Program-made: the position numbers and the translations under genes
Source of the DNA: an uncultured Poribacteria bacterium
GTDB lineage: Bacteria; Poribacteria; WGA-4E; PCPOR2b
Direction: 5' to 3'
NCBI GenBank assembly: GCA_958296125.1
Contig: OY282444.1
Span: 1,477,176 to 1,541,175, forward strand
Length of the DNA: 64,000 bases
Notes under the pieces: generated by a model
What the model was told of the DNA's origin: nothing
The model's input: only the letters and a program-made list of their open reading frames with translations
Database searches by the model: none
Shown here: positions 55,038-64,000 of the stretch, one piece after another
Position numbering within the stretch: position 1 is the stretch's first letter
How the letters are laid out: every line of letters starts with the position of its first letter

Positions 55038-55682
55038 ATGAAACTGCAACTCGCTTTGGACTCAATGAATAGTCAGGAAGCCAAACGTATCCTTGAGAAA
55101 GTTAGTAATCTCGTGGATATTGTCGAGGTCGGCACACCCCTGCTCATGAAAGAGGGCGTAAAGGCTGTCACAGAGATTAAGAACGCCTACCCACAGCTTG
55201 AGGTGCTCGCAGATCTCAAAATCATTGATGCTGGCGATATTGAGGCAAGAATTGGTTTTGAGGCGGGTGCCGATATTGTGACCGTCCTGGGGGTGGCGCA
55301 TGACGTTACGATTCGCCGCGCCGTGAACCAAGCCCATATCCTCAGTAAGAAGGTGATGATAGACCTGATAGCGGTCGGTGATATTCAGACGCGCATCGAT
55401 CAGATCGATGCCATTGCCCCAGATTACTGCTGCGTCCATACAGCCTTTGACCTCCAAGCCCACGGTATACATCCCCTGCGAGAAATTCAGCTTGTTCAAT
55501 CTGCTCTGAGGCGGGCTCAGATGGCGGTCGCGGGTGGGATAAATCCGGAGAGCTTACCAGATATTATCGTTTATCGTCCGGCAGTCGTGATTGTGGGTGG
55601 TTTCATCACAAATCATCTAGAACCCCGTCAGGCGGCTCTCGAAATTAGAGAACTGCTTGGCTTAAAAAAGGGAAATCAGTGA
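55038..55682 (+). CDS. hxlA: 3-hexulose-6-phosphate synthase
   Basis: 214 residues, TIM-barrel OMP-decarboxylase superfamily: LQLALDSM (phosphate/substrate Asp), VEVGTPLL, LADLKIIDAGDIEA (the D-x-K-x-x-D-x-x motif), AVAGGINPESL and VIVGGFIT. HPS condenses formaldehyde with ribulose 5-phosphate in the RuMP pathway; the related KGPDC enzymes share the fold, but the adjacent PHI gene makes HPS likely. No Shine-Dalgarno-like sequence before ATG 55038. The stop overlaps the PHI start by four bases. Confidence 0.85.
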   Translation: MKLQLALDSMNSQEAKRILEKVSNLVDIVEVGTPLLMKEGVKAVTEIKNAYPQLEVLADLKIIDAGDIEARIGFEAGADIVTVLGVAHDVTIRRAVNQAHILSKKVMIDLIAVGDIQTRIDQIDAIAPDYCCVHTAFDLQAHGIHPLREIQLVQSALRRAQMAVAGGINPESLPDIIVYRPAVVIVGGFITNHLEPRQAALEIRELLGLKKGNQ

Positions 55683-56239
55683 ACATACAGGCATATATCA
55701 GTCAGATATGTGATGAACTGAGCGAGACCGTGGGGCATGTCTGCAACGATTCGGCGGAAAAACTAGCTGATGCAATCATAGATGCCGAAACTGTCTTTGT
55801 CGCTGGTGCTGGGCGATCCGGTTTGGCGATGAAAAATTTTGCGATGCGCTTGATGCACTTAGGCTTTGATACTCATGTCGTGGGGGAGACCGTAACCCCT
55901 AGCATCACAGAGAAAGATGTGCTGCTGATCGGTTCGGGTTCAGGTTCAACCAGCAGCTTGGTGACCAGTGCCAACAAAGCCGATGCAATTGGTGTCACTA
56001 TCTGCCTCATCACCATCGATGAAAACTCACCGATTGGCAAACTGGCAGAGGTGGTTCTCCCCATCTCCGCTCCTTCACCAAAGATCGACAGAGATGTCGG
56101 TTTTCGTTCAGTGCAGCCATTGGGCTCTCTGTTTGAACAGAGTCTCCTGTTGACCTTGGAGGCGATTATCCTCCTACTGATGGAGAGAACTGGGAAAACC
56201 CCGGAATCGATGTTTACTAGACACGCCAATTTGGAATAA
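55679..56239 (+). CDS. hxlB: 6-phospho-3-hexuloisomerase
   Basis: 186-residue SIS-domain protein: VFVAGAGRSGLAMKNFAMRLMHLGF (SIS core), then GSGSGSTSSLVT where most PHI proteins have GSGSGET, and VGFRSVQPLGSLFEQ. It isomerises hexulose 6-phosphate to fructose 6-phosphate, the second RuMP step. GTG start overlapping the hxlA stop shows translational coupling. Confidence 0.87.
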   Translation: MNIQAYISQICDELSETVGHVCNDSAEKLADAIIDAETVFVAGAGRSGLAMKNFAMRLMHLGFDTHVVGETVTPSITEKDVLLIGSGSGSTSSLVTSANKADAIGVTICLITIDENSPIGKLAEVVLPISAPSPKIDRDVGFRSVQPLGSLFEQSLLLTLEAIILLLMERTGKTPESMFTRHANLE

Positions 56240-56259
56240 AAATAAAGATAGACTGGCAC

Positions 56260-57186
56260 ATGATTATTGACGCACATTCCCACATCTTCCCTGAAGTCCG
56301 CGGCGCGACGGGTACGGGTCTCAGCCGTGGATTGGGTTATGGCCGCATTGCTGTCGGTAATGAAGAAACCCAACTGTTGCCACCGTATAATGAAACAACC
56401 GTATTCACACCTGAAATGCTTTTGGCAAATATGGATTGGGCAGGCGTTGACAAGGCAGTGCTGCTGCAGGGGCCGTTTTATGGGGAGTGTAATTCGTATG
56501 TCCTTGAGGCACTAAACCGTTATCCGGATCGTCTCGTCGGCGCGGCTTATTTCGATCCATGGGAGACGAACAATCGCCAAGAATTTGAGACCATCACAGC
56601 GTCTTCGGTCTTTCGGGTAGTCAAACTAGAGTGCTCTGAGGCGACTGGATTGTGTGGTTTGCACCCCAACGCTAGGCTCGATATGCCCGACATCGCTTGG
56701 CTCTGGGATGCGCTTGAACGGCATGGATTGGTGTTGACGCTCGATTTGGGGGCTATAGGCAGCCGTTCTTATCAGACTGGTGCCGTGCGTGCTGTCGCGC
56801 AGGGCCATCCAGATCTGCGGATTGTTATCGCGCATCTGGGGCAGCCGAATCCGACAGCTGAAGCGGATGGGCAACACTGGGGCTTGTGGCTGGACCAGAT
56901 TGACCTCGGACAGCTGCCCAATGTGTGGTTTGATACCGCCGCTTTGCCAGCCTATTTACCGGAGGAGGATTTCCCCTATCCGACTGCGGAACGGTATCTC
57001 TACCTTGCGGTTGAACGCATCGGGCCGTCGAAAATCTTATGGGGCACGGATCTGCCGGGACTGCTGCGGCACCTAAACTATCCACAACTAGTAAAGTTGG
57101 CAAAACTGCACACACAGTCGCTTTCCTCCGACGAACAAGCGATGATCCTCGGAGAAAATGCAATGAGCGTCTACGGCGTTGATTAA
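56260..57186 (+). CDS. amidohydrolase family protein (PF04909 type)
   Basis: 308 residues: metal pair in MIIDAHSHIF (DAHSH), His in IVIAHLGQP, Asp in ILWGTDLPG, tail ILGENAMSVYG. This is the 2-amino-3-carboxymuconate-semialdehyde decarboxylase/uracil-type amidohydrolase group, using one or two metals. Substrate not deducible. It starts 20 bases after hxlB, so it is in the same unit, and precedes the sarcosine-oxidase-like gene. Confidence 0.82.
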   Translation: MIIDAHSHIFPEVRGATGTGLSRGLGYGRIAVGNEETQLLPPYNETTVFTPEMLLANMDWAGVDKAVLLQGPFYGECNSYVLEALNRYPDRLVGAAYFDPWETNNRQEFETITASSVFRVVKLECSEATGLCGLHPNARLDMPDIAWLWDALERHGLVLTLDLGAIGSRSYQTGAVRAVAQGHPDLRIVIAHLGQPNPTAEADGQHWGLWLDQIDLGQLPNVWFDTAALPAYLPEEDFPYPTAERYLYLAVERIGPSKILWGTDLPGLLRHLNYPQLVKLAKLHTQSLSSDEQAMILGENAMSVYGVD

Positions 57187-57227
57187 ATCGGTCAGTAAAG
57201 CGGGTTAGAAAAAGGAGAGTTAATAAA

Positions 57228-58346
57228 ATGCACCGAGATGCGGAAATTCTGGTCGTCGGGTTGGGGGCGATGGGGAGTGCGGTCCTATATCACCTCGCTC
57301 GCCAAGGGGCGGCACCAGTTGGCATAGATCAATACCCTGTCGGTCATACCCACGGCAGCTCGCATGGCCACTCAAGAGCGTTCCGAGTCTTCTATAACGA
57401 TGCTGTATACGTGACCTTGGTGAAAGCCGCCCTTCCTCTGTGGCAGGAATTAGAGATGCTTTCTGGCGACCAACTACTTACCCCTAATAGTATGTTAGCC
57501 TTCGCCAAGCCGGGGAATGAACGATTGGATCAAAATATTCGCGTCATGCAGGAAACGAAAACGTCACACGAGGTGTTGACCGCTGAAGAGGTTGCCTCCC
57601 GATTTCCGGCACTTCAACTCCCGGCGGGCACCGTTACCTGCTACACCCCAGACTCAGGTTTCCTAAACGCAAGCCGGTGTGTTCAAACGCATGTGTCACA
57701 AGCCGAGCGTTTCGGGGCAACAGTTCACAGTGGGGTCAGCGTCCACCATATTGATAGCAGCAAGGAACGTCCCGAAGTTGAAACATCAGTAGGCAGCTAT
57801 CGTTGCACACGACTTATTGTTGCCCCTGGACCGTGGGCTTCGCAGCTTCTCAAAGATCTTTCGCTGCCGCTTGAGGTAACACGACAGCAGAAATTCTACT
57901 TCCAGCCGCAAGACGGGGCAGCATTATACCAGCCAGATCGTTTGCCCGTCTACGCGGACTATGATCGGCATTACTACGGCTTTCCCTACTATGGGCCCGG
58001 AATCAAGGTCGCTGATGACGGGCATGGGCCCGTGACCTCCCCTGAAACGATCGATCGAGGGCTAGACCTGAACGTGCAGAATGCGTTGGAGCAGTGGCTC
58101 GAAACAATTATGCCCGGAGTCAACCCTTCCTTCGTCGAAGGCGCAACCTGTATGTATACGCTCACGCCAGACCGCGATTTTCTCATCGGGCATCATCCAC
58201 TGAATTCAAACATCTTCGTCGGCGCAGGATTCTCAGGACACGGCTTTAAGTTTTCAACCATCGTCGGTAAGATTCTCGCTGAACTCGCCATTGACGGCAA
58301 AACGGATTATCCGATTGACCAATTTCGACTGGACCGCTTTGGATAG
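57228..58346 (+). CDS. sarcosine oxidase / N-methyltryptophan oxidase-like flavoenzyme
   Basis: 372 residues of the monomeric sarcosine oxidase family. FAD motif VVGLGAMGSAVLYHLA (near 9-24), flavin-linking Cys C308 in ATCMYTLTPD, and K341 in GHGFKF, the oxygen-activation Lys. These residues suit covalent FAD and demethylation of an N-methyl amino acid, with formaldehyde and peroxide as products. AAGGAGAGTTAATAAA precedes the ATG. Formaldehyde would feed the hxlA-hxlB pair upstream. Confidence 0.85.
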   Translation: MHRDAEILVVGLGAMGSAVLYHLARQGAAPVGIDQYPVGHTHGSSHGHSRAFRVFYNDAVYVTLVKAALPLWQELEMLSGDQLLTPNSMLAFAKPGNERLDQNIRVMQETKTSHEVLTAEEVASRFPALQLPAGTVTCYTPDSGFLNASRCVQTHVSQAERFGATVHSGVSVHHIDSSKERPEVETSVGSYRCTRLIVAPGPWASQLLKDLSLPLEVTRQQKFYFQPQDGAALYQPDRLPVYADYDRHYYGFPYYGPGIKVADDGHGPVTSPETIDRGLDLNVQNALEQWLETIMPGVNPSFVEGATCMYTLTPDRDFLIGHHPLNSNIFVGAGFSGHGFKFSTIVGKILAELAIDGKTDYPIDQFRLDRFG

Positions 58347-58447
58347 ACAGACTAACCTTCGGAAGGATGGTCTCCGCCATCTGGATAGAGAAAGCAGACA
58401 TTCTTTTAGAAAATTCTAACGAACAATCGCTGAAATGAGGAAAACTA

Positions 58448-59509
58448 ATGGCTAAAACCTATCGTATCGGCATTATTGGCTGCGGCGGGATGGGACGCGC
58501 TCATTCGAGAGCTTACACTCAAAATCCGGCGACAGAATTGGTCGCCGTCATGGATGTAAACGCGGAATCGGCGAAAAGCCTTTCCGAAGAATTTTCTATC
58601 CCCGCTGTATATACCGACTATAGCCAGATGTTAGAAAAAGAAGGGCTCGATATTGTGAGCATCACAACATGGCAGGGAGTCCGCGCTGAGATTACGATTG
58701 CTGCGGCAAAGACGGGAGTCAAAGGGATCCTCGGTGAAAAACCGATGGCGGCCTCCTTGGGGGAAGCGGATGCTATGATTGCGGCATGTGAGGAGCATGG
58801 GACCAAGCTGGTTATCGGGCATAACGGACGCTTCAGCCCAGCAAACACTGAGATTCGGAGGCTCATCCAAGACGGTGCTATCGGACAACCAACGCTGCTC
58901 CATCGAAGGTCAAAGCCCAATGCCGGTTTGCTCAATATTGGCACACACGCCATCGATGGGATGCGATATCATCTGTCGGACCCGGAAACGCTTTGGGTGA
59001 TTGGTCAGGTTTCTCGCACCACTAACAGATGGGAACGTCGGACACGGTGTGAAGATTTATGTATGGGATTGATTTGCTTTGAAGGCGGTGCGCGCGGCAT
59101 TTATGAAAGCGACTTGCCTGAACCCACAGTCCCGGCAGCGATAGTCTCTGGAACAGACGGACAAATCAAAATGGGAGAAGACGGGGCAGTGCTGCTGCAA
59201 AATAATCAAGCAAGCGGCTGGCAGGAGATTCAGCCGCGCCCGGAGCCGACCGATCAATACCAAGAACTAATTGATTGGATAGAGGGAAGAATTGCTGAAC
59301 ATCGCAGCACAGGACAACAGGGCCGGTATACAATGGAAATCATGATGGCGATCTACGAGTCGTTACGGATAAAAAATGTGGTTACGATGCCGCTCGAAAC
59401 CAGCGAATCGCCGCTTGAACTGTTGTTGGAGGAGGGCGTTTTTCCTGAGCTGACGGAGGGGCGTTACGATATTCGGGCACCCTTCCCAGAGCAGGGGAAG
59501 CGTGTGTAA
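58448..59509 (+). CDS. Gfo/Idh/MocA family oxidoreductase 2
   Basis: 353 residues: GIIGCGGMGRAHSRAY (9-24), ILGEKPMAASL with the conserved Lys, then NIGTHAIDGMRYHL with the catalytic-type His. All classical residues are kept, unlike the protein at 8925-9917. GAGG precedes the ATG. It is followed by a PhyH gene with a 31-base gap; probably part of a catabolic run. Confidence 0.9.
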   Translation: MAKTYRIGIIGCGGMGRAHSRAYTQNPATELVAVMDVNAESAKSLSEEFSIPAVYTDYSQMLEKEGLDIVSITTWQGVRAEITIAAAKTGVKGILGEKPMAASLGEADAMIAACEEHGTKLVIGHNGRFSPANTEIRRLIQDGAIGQPTLLHRRSKPNAGLLNIGTHAIDGMRYHLSDPETLWVIGQVSRTTNRWERRTRCEDLCMGLICFEGGARGIYESDLPEPTVPAAIVSGTDGQIKMGEDGAVLLQNNQASGWQEIQPRPEPTDQYQELIDWIEGRIAEHRSTGQQGRYTMEIMMAIYESLRIKNVVTMPLETSESPLELLLEEGVFPELTEGRYDIRAPFPEQGKRV

Positions 59510-59540
59510 ACAAATTGACTGCATATTCTGGAGGGATTCT

Positions 59541-60356
59541 ATGAAACTCACCGAACAACAAATCAATTTTTTCAACACCTTTGGCTACCTCATGTTTCCC
59601 AGCCTCTTCTCACCCAACGAAGTCGAGTGGATTGCCGAAGAATTTGACTTCTCCATCCAAACCTTCGGCAAAGGTAAAGCACATGATGGCTCAAAGCGAA
59701 CTATGTTTGGCGGTCCGATTGAACATCGTCCAAGGCTTTGCTCCTTGCTAGACGATCCGCGCGTTCTAGGGGTTGCCGGTGGGGTTTTGGGTGAGGATTT
59801 CAACTACGCCAGCGGCGATGGCAATTATTACACCGGCGACACGGGCTGGCACCCGGATGGCAGTTGGGGGCAACTCTTTTCCTGTAAAATTGTATTCTAC
59901 CTCGATCCACTGACAGCTGACACCGGTTGTTTGCGTGTTATCCCCGGTAGCCAGCGTCCGGAACATTTTGTGAGATCGGAAAAGATAGACCCGAACCGAT
60001 CCGAAGAACGTTTCGGTGTTCCACCACAAGAATTTCCCGGTAGCGTTGTGTTGGAAACGCACCCGGGTGATCTAGTCATTTTTAATCACGACACCTATCA
60101 TGCGTCCTTCGGTGGCGGTAAACGGCGACGGATGTTCACCATGAACCTGACCCGCCACTGCACAACCGAGCCGGACCTAGAGACTTTGCGCCGCTACTTG
60201 AGCATTCACTCCCCCGGTGGCTACAACATCGACACCGGTGCCAGCATGTACTACCCGACCGTACTCGATACCGCTGACGAGAAACGGATGGTTCATCTTT
60301 GGCAATGTGTCGAAATCCACGATGAACTATTTCCACAATACGCTCGGCGGTCCTAA
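59541..60356 (+). CDS. phytanoyl-CoA dioxygenase (PhyH) family protein 4
   Basis: 271 residues from ATG 59541 (GGAGGGATTCT before it; the frame from 59502 overlaps the oxidoreductase gene). Iron motif HxD in TGWHPDGSW, distal His in DTYHASFGG, Arg in GKRRRMFTMN. Close paralogue of the protein at 31038-31880: both open with an N-terminal (Q)xxFFxTFGYL/FL and share GEDFNY-SGDGN and YLDPLT-DTG. Substrate unknown. Confidence 0.88.
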   Translation: MKLTEQQINFFNTFGYLMFPSLFSPNEVEWIAEEFDFSIQTFGKGKAHDGSKRTMFGGPIEHRPRLCSLLDDPRVLGVAGGVLGEDFNYASGDGNYYTGDTGWHPDGSWGQLFSCKIVFYLDPLTADTGCLRVIPGSQRPEHFVRSEKIDPNRSEERFGVPPQEFPGSVVLETHPGDLVIFNHDTYHASFGGGKRRRMFTMNLTRHCTTEPDLETLRRYLSIHSPGGYNIDTGASMYYPTVLDTADEKRMVHLWQCVEIHDELFPQYARRS

Positions 60357-60405
60357 ACCGTTGTGCAGTTCAAACCTTCGCAAAATTTCTTGAGGAACTA
60401 AGCCA

Positions 60406-61095
60406 ATGAATTTTGAAGAGATTAAGCGGCGGCTGTTGGCACTCGATACCGCCTGCGTATGTGACGGTAATAAAGCAGGAAGAGCTGCCGATCCTACGGT
60501 TAAAGAGCTAAGGGTTATCGATCCAGCCATCCGCCCTATCCGAACCGGACTCAAACTTGTCGGGCGAGCACACACAGTGACCTGTCATGAAGACTTTCTC
60601 ACGGTGATCAAAGGGTTGCGGGATGCTGAACCGGGGGAGGTGCTTGTGATTGATACTCAGGGGAGTCGTCGTGCGGTGGCGGGTGAACTCTTTCCGACAG
60701 AGGCAGCGCGGAAAGGGTTAGCTGGCATTGTCATAGATGGTCCCTGCCGGGATACCAAAACAATCAGAACTTTAGATGTGCCCTACTATGCACGGTCCTT
60801 CAACCCGATAGCGGGGACAACCGCAAAAATCTTCGAGACACAAATCCCGATTGCCTGCGGCGGCGTTATTGTGAACCCGGGAGATATTATTTTCGGCGAC
60901 GATGATGGACTTGTTGTAGGGGGCATCGATGAACTGTCAGAAGCGATCTCAATTGCCGAAGAAATCCAGCGGAAGGAAGATCTGATGCTAAAGCAGATGG
61001 CGGCAGGTGTAAGTCTGTTTGAGATGTTGAATTTCGACGAACATTATGCGGCGGTGTGTGCTGGAGAAGAGAGCAAGCTAGAATTTACAGTTTAA
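60406..61095 (+). CDS. RraA-like protein 2
   Basis: 229 residues: IVIDGPCRDTKTIRTLDVPYYAR and IVNPGDIIFGDDDGLVV, the intact GDxDG metal/phosphate motif of the RraA/HMG-aldolase family. Less close to RraA 1 (GDCNG) than to typical members. GAGGAAC before ATG 60406; the gap to the PhyH gene is 49 bases, so co-transcription is likely. Role: probable aldolase/decarboxylase on a small oxo-acid. Confidence 0.87.
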   Translation: MNFEEIKRRLLALDTACVCDGNKAGRAADPTVKELRVIDPAIRPIRTGLKLVGRAHTVTCHEDFLTVIKGLRDAEPGEVLVIDTQGSRRAVAGELFPTEAARKGLAGIVIDGPCRDTKTIRTLDVPYYARSFNPIAGTTAKIFETQIPIACGGVIVNPGDIIFGDDDGLVVGGIDELSEAISIAEEIQRKEDLMLKQMAAGVSLFEMLNFDEHYAAVCAGEESKLEFTV

Positions 61096-61154
61096 GCAAA
61101 TCGGCATCATTGTAGACGAAGAATCGGAGCGATATACCAGCCAAACCTGCCTGT

Positions 61155-61204
61155 CCCGTTCGCGGGGCCCTCGGAACGGGGGACGATCTATCGGGGAGAC
61201 CAGG
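61155..61204. repeat. palindrome plus the 21-bp repeat shared with 46126-46146
   Basis: CCCGTTC (61155-61161) and GAACGGG (61174-61180) form a stem. The copy of the 21-bp shared segment follows at 61184-61204, ahead of the oxidoreductase start. Confidence 0.6.
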
Positions 61205-61242
61205 TATGCTTGGGAGTATGTCACATTGCAGGAGAAAATAAT

Positions 61243-62415
61243 ATGTCACTTGGAAGAAAAATACGTTATGGAATGGTCGGCGGCGGCCCGGACGCGTTCA
61301 TAGGTGCGGTTCACCGAAAGGCTGCGGCACTCGATGGAGAAATCGAACTGGTTGCCGGAGCCTTCTCTGCATCACCTGAAAAATCGCAGCAACAGGGTGT
61401 GGAGTTGCTACTTGACCCTAACCGCGTGTACGACTCATATCAGGAGATGGCGGAAAAAGAGAGTGCCTTGCCAGAAGGGGAACGCATTGACTTCGTGTCC
61501 ATTGTGACACCCAATCACCTTCATTTTGAGGTTGCTAAGACGTTCATAGAAACAGGATTTCATATCGTTTGTGATAAGCCACTGACAACGACGCTAGCAG
61601 ATGCAGAAGCACTCTGTGAGCTAGTGAAGCGGCACGATGTAATCTTTGCGCTGACACATAACTACACGGGTTATCCGATGGTCAAGCAAGCCCGTGAATT
61701 GGTATCGCAAGGGCTGCTCGGATCGGTTCGGAAAATTGTTGTCGAATACCCGCAGGGATGGTTGGCAACGTTCTTGGAGGGTGATGGTGCAAAGCAGGCA
61801 GTCTGGCGGACAGATCCAAGCCAAGCGGGGGTTTCATCCTGTATCGGGGACATTGGGTCACACGCAGAAAATCTCGCTCACTACATTACCGGCTTAAACT
61901 TAGAAGAGATCTGTGCGGACCTGACCACCTTCGTTGAGGGCCGAAAGCTCGAAGATGATGGGAATATCTTAGTCCACTATAAAGGCGGCGCACGGGGGCT
62001 GCTTTTCGCCTCCCAGATTGCTGTCGGTGAAGAGAATAATCTCCGCATTCGCGTCTACGGCATGAAGGCTTCGCTCGAATGGCATCAAGAAAATCCGAAT
62101 TATCTCTATGTCCGTTTTCCAGATGGTCCTGAGCATGTGTATAAGCGTGGCAACGACTACGTTACTCCAATCGCGGCGCACAATTCACGACTACCCTTTG
62201 GACATCCGGAGGCGTTCATAGAAGCGTTTGCGAATGTCTATGTCAATGCTGCACGCACGCTTGCTGCAAAGCTCACCGGTGGAACGCCAGATGAATTCGA
62301 TACAGATTTTCCAACTGTGCAGGATGGGGCACGCGGTGTTCACTTCATCCACAAGGCGGTGGAAAGCGGGCATAAGCGGGGATGGGTAGACGCAAGCTAT
62401 ACACCACCGGCATAA
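61243..62415 (+). CDS. Gfo/Idh/MocA family oxidoreductase 3
   Basis: 390 residues from ATG 61243 (GCAGGAGAAAATAAT site; the frame from 61210 is less likely). GMVGGGPDAFIGAVHR is a longer cofactor loop, IVCDKPLTTTLADAEAL is the E/DKP motif with Lys, and GDIGSHAENLAHYI holds the His. Phrase YPQGWLATFLEG is typical of a subfamily with a large C-terminal domain. Sugar or inositol dehydrogenase class; the next gene is a sugar isomerase-like protein. Confidence 0.9.
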   Translation: MSLGRKIRYGMVGGGPDAFIGAVHRKAAALDGEIELVAGAFSASPEKSQQQGVELLLDPNRVYDSYQEMAEKESALPEGERIDFVSIVTPNHLHFEVAKTFIETGFHIVCDKPLTTTLADAEALCELVKRHDVIFALTHNYTGYPMVKQARELVSQGLLGSVRKIVVEYPQGWLATFLEGDGAKQAVWRTDPSQAGVSSCIGDIGSHAENLAHYITGLNLEEICADLTTFVEGRKLEDDGNILVHYKGGARGLLFASQIAVGEENNLRIRVYGMKASLEWHQENPNYLYVRFPDGPEHVYKRGNDYVTPIAAHNSRLPFGHPEAFIEAFANVYVNAARTLAAKLTGGTPDEFDTDFPTVQDGARGVHFIHKAVESGHKRGWVDASYTPPA

Positions 62416-62514
62416 CGTGAAATGTAAAACTTCTTACCCTTTAGGGTTGGCAGATATAAGGTTCCTTTACCAACCAAGGCATGATTTTTTACGAACTATA
62501 CAAGGAGGAATAAG

Positions 62515-63513
<999 letters not shown>

Positions 63514-63579
63514 TCGTGCCCTGTAACTAATTTTCGGAAATAGACTTTCCATCCATTCTTCTAACCCCCTACCCCAATC

Positions 63580-64000
63580 ATGACTAACAAACAGCAAACA
63601 AGACCAAGTCAGAAACTGGAAAATCTCGTGCTTGAACAGCGCAGTAGGCACAAAGATCAGGCCACAGGTACATTTCAGGAGATTCATCAAACCGTTCGCT
63701 GGAATCCACGACAAACGGGGCTCATTATCTGTGACATGTGGGATGACCATACGTGCAAGCGCGCTGCCCAACGAGTCGCAGAGATGGTGCCGACAATGAA
63801 TCAAATGGTGTCAGCAGCGCGGGAGACCGGCGTGTTTATCATTCATGCGCCGAGTGGCAGGATGTCGTTTTATGATAAGACACCACAACGTCGTAGGGCC
63901 ATCAAAGCCCCGTTTGCCGAATCTCCGGTGGAAATCAGGTGGAACTATTGGGACCCTGAGCGTGAAGGTGAGCCACTGCCTTTTATACAGAGCGGCGGGT
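63580..64000 (+). CDS. isochorismatase-like cysteine hydrolase (3' end outside window)
   Basis: ATG 63580 opens a frame of 140 codons running off the window edge. LIICDMWDDHTCKRAAQRVAEM with the catalytic-type Asp, and GVFIIHAPSGRMSFYDKTPQRRRA, are typical of the isochorismatase/nicotinamidase-like fold; the Cys nucleophile would lie beyond the edge. The ribosome site is poor. It follows the isomerase by 66 bases on the same strand. Confidence 0.75.
   Translation, partial: MTNKQQTRPSQKLENLVLEQRSRHKDQATGTFQEIHQTVRWNPRQTGLIICDMWDDHTCKRAAQRVAEMVPTMNQMVSAARETGVFIIHAPSGRMSFYDKTPQRRRAIKAPFAESPVEIRWNYWDPEREGEPLPFIQSGG

Overview
This 64 kb window is gene-dense and of moderate G+C. It comes from a Gram-negative, outer-membrane-bearing bacterium, shown by TonB-receptor, PorV-like and SprA-like outer-membrane genes and by periplasmic lipoproteins. 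Four phytanoyl-CoA-dioxygenase-like (PhyH) genes, three Gfo/Idh/MocA oxidoreductases, two RraA-like genes, a sulfatase-fold enzyme and ASPIC/UnbV and FG-GAP propellers suggest Candidatus Poribacteria or a neighbouring uncultured lineage. That placement is inferred from gene content. No rRNA, tRNA, CRISPR array, prophage or intact insertion sequence was seen.

Layout. Position 1-8.9 kb: the end of a membrane-anchored protein, a giant SprA-like protein with Gly-rich repeats, and a convergent ASPIC/UnbV propeller. 8.9-17.2 kb: oxidoreductase, PhyH, FG-GAP protein, an isolated DNA methyltransferase, an acetate-kinase-like protein with altered active-site residues, a HAD phosphatase and a sulfatase-fold hydrolase with Thr at the formylglycine position. 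17.2-17.8 kb: a UGSC-type selenoprotein whose in-frame UGA is followed by a SECIS-like hairpin. 17.9-25.6 kb: ABC ATPase, ferritin-like protein, and a minus-strand group (receiver protein, small protein, cytidylate-kinase-like protein, CPA2 antiporter) bounded by two paralogous membrane-anchored proteins with a conserved HELxH motif. One paralogue lies between two ~200-bp direct repeats, and one repeat copy is interrupted by a MITE-like element.

26.2-31.9 kb is a plus-strand metabolic run: RraA, ATP-grasp, PhyH, M20 peptidase, SDR, PhyH. 31.9-33.1 kb holds a second methyltransferase preceded by a frameshifted small gene. 33.2-44.8 kb holds envelope genes: TonB receptor, small membrane proteins, solute-binding lipoprotein, a protein with a C-terminal sorting-like domain, a PorV/PorQ-like protein and an M24 peptidase. 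45-46.5 kb: NHL propeller and rpoZ. 46.9-54.8 kb: four tandem MacB-type permeases (the last fused to an RDD domain) and a periplasmic adaptor, closed by a strong terminator. 55-64 kb: a RuMP formaldehyde-fixation pair (hxlA-hxlB) beside an amidohydrolase and a sarcosine-oxidase-like flavoenzyme, then sugar/compatible-solute type catabolic genes and a truncated isochorismatase-like gene.

SprA-like, PorV-like and sorting-domain proteins together suggest a type IX secretion route or a derivative of it. The sarcosine oxidase and RuMP genes suggest that released formaldehyde is captured by neighbouring enzymes. The oxidoreductase/PhyH/RraA/isomerase sets look like scavenging pathways for modified small organic compounds. 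All functional calls come from reading the sequence; no database search was run.
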